Assembly: GCA_002841685.1 (NCBI GenBank)
Contig: PHAM01000022.1
Coordinates: 1-29,436 of the forward strand
DNA: 29,436 nucleotides
Direction of reading: 5' to 3'
DNA from: Elusimicrobia bacterium HGW-Elusimicrobia-2
GTDB taxonomy: Bacteria > CG03
This document shows positions 29,240 through 29,436 of the stretch, piece after piece (the stretch's first letter is position 1; each line of letters opens with the position of its first letter). The notes below the pieces were generated by a model. The model was not told where the DNA came from, made no database searches, and was given only the letters and a program-made list of their open reading frames with translations. The translations under genes were made by a program, and so were the position numbers.

Positions 29240-29262
29240 AATGTATCATTATTTTCTACAAT
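29234..29262 (+). promoter_or_regulatory. Promoter of tRNA-Val
   Basis: TACAAT (29257-29262) is a 5/6 -10 match. A weak -35, TGGCAA (29234-29239), lies 17 nt upstream and is the same hexamer that serves, read on the other strand, as the rng -35. The expected start is near 29269, 13 nt before the mature tRNA. Confidence 0.5.
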
Positions 29263-29281
29263 ACTTTTCGATGATTCAAGC

Positions 29282-29355
29282 GGGCAATTAGCTCAGCTGG
29301 TGAGAGCGCTGCCCTTACAAGGCAGAGGCCGCAGGTTCGAATCCTGCATTGCCCA
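29282..29355 (+). tRNA. tRNA-Val (anticodon UAC)
   Basis: A 74-base cloverleaf. Acceptor GGGCAAT (29282-29288) pairs fully with ATTGCCC (29348-29354), with discriminator A at 29355. The anticodon arm CTGCC/GGCAG encloses CTTACAA, giving anticodon TAC (valine GUA/GUG, with wobble). The T arm GCAGG/CCTGC holds the standard TTCGAAT loop. CCA is not encoded; ATA follows. It lies divergently from rng. Confidence 0.97.
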
Positions 29356-29369
29356 ATAAGGTAAATGAG

Positions 29370-29436
29370 CAAGCCAACTGCTTGGCTTGTGTCAGGATTC
29401 GAAGACCACAGCGATGCGCGAGTTTTGCGAAGCAAA
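29370..29436. repeat. Hairpins and inverted T-arm copy after tRNA-Val, running off the window
   Basis: CAAGCCAA (29370-29377) pairs with TTGGCTTG (29382-29389) over a ctgc loop. Then CAGGATTCGAA (29393-29403) is the exact inverse complement of the tRNA T-arm sequence TTCGAATCCTG (29335-29345). The window ends inside a further palindrome, TTTGC-GAA-GCAAA. No gene is seen after the tRNA; this looks like a repeat element at an assembly edge. Confidence 0.6.

Overview
The window reads as one 29.4-kb chromosomal stretch of a Gram-negative-type bacterium at moderate GC. It is dense with housekeeping genes, mostly on the minus strand. It carries a heptose epimerase (LPS-type inner core), a type IV pilin/pseudopilin, lipoproteins, full-length RecA, XerD and Mfd, and a lysine-rich histone-like protein. 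That mix, and strong promoters whose -10 box lies only 5-8 nt from the start codon, would suit a candidate-phylum lineage such as Omnitrophota or Elusimicrobiota. This placement is inference; no rRNA is present. Both ends look like places where an assembly breaks: the left end cuts a Nudix gene whose frame turns low-complexity, and the right end stops inside a hairpin just after a tRNA.

Layout. 1-3077: feoA-feoB-yggS-Nudix (minus). 3093-4030: a terminator-like palindrome and an ADP-heptose epimerase. 4032-6509: an AT-richer island with a broken HEPN gene, a winged-HTH nucleotidyltransferase under a twin-palindrome operator, and an unrecognised membrane protein. 6523-7311: a tandem double-receiver protein. 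7467-10140 (plus): an EamA-type transporter and a membrane glycosyltransferase, the latter overlapping tail-to-tail with an HD-GYP response regulator (10109-11056, minus). 11125-11838 (plus): nadE. 11898-12728 (minus): a small chromatin-like cluster made of an excisionase-type HTH protein, a 41-residue Lys/Ala/Val peptide overlapping it out of frame, a 118-residue lysine-rich protein, and a strong terminator.

12739-22895 (minus) is one co-oriented train: small conserved protein, recA, xerD, lipoprotein cyclophilin, lysA, dapA, dapB, ankyrin lipoprotein, mfd. It combines recombination and repair with the diaminopimelate/lysine branch. 22903-29239 (minus) is a second train: rng, pilin, pseudo-receiver/FlgD-Ig membrane protein, HAMP protein, murI, queD, queC, queE. 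It combines RNA processing, a pilus or secretion component, peptidoglycan precursor supply and preQ0 synthesis. A divergent tRNA-Val(UAC) follows at 29282-29355.

The most interesting signals are: (i) recurrent promoters placed for leaderless mRNAs; (ii) one DNA stretch giving an acidic tail in one frame and a basic peptide in the next; (iii) a decayed HEPN/nucleotidyltransferase pair that keeps an intact operator; (iv) an atypical RecA L2 loop; (v) a pseudo-receiver fused through membrane helices to a FlgD-like Ig domain.
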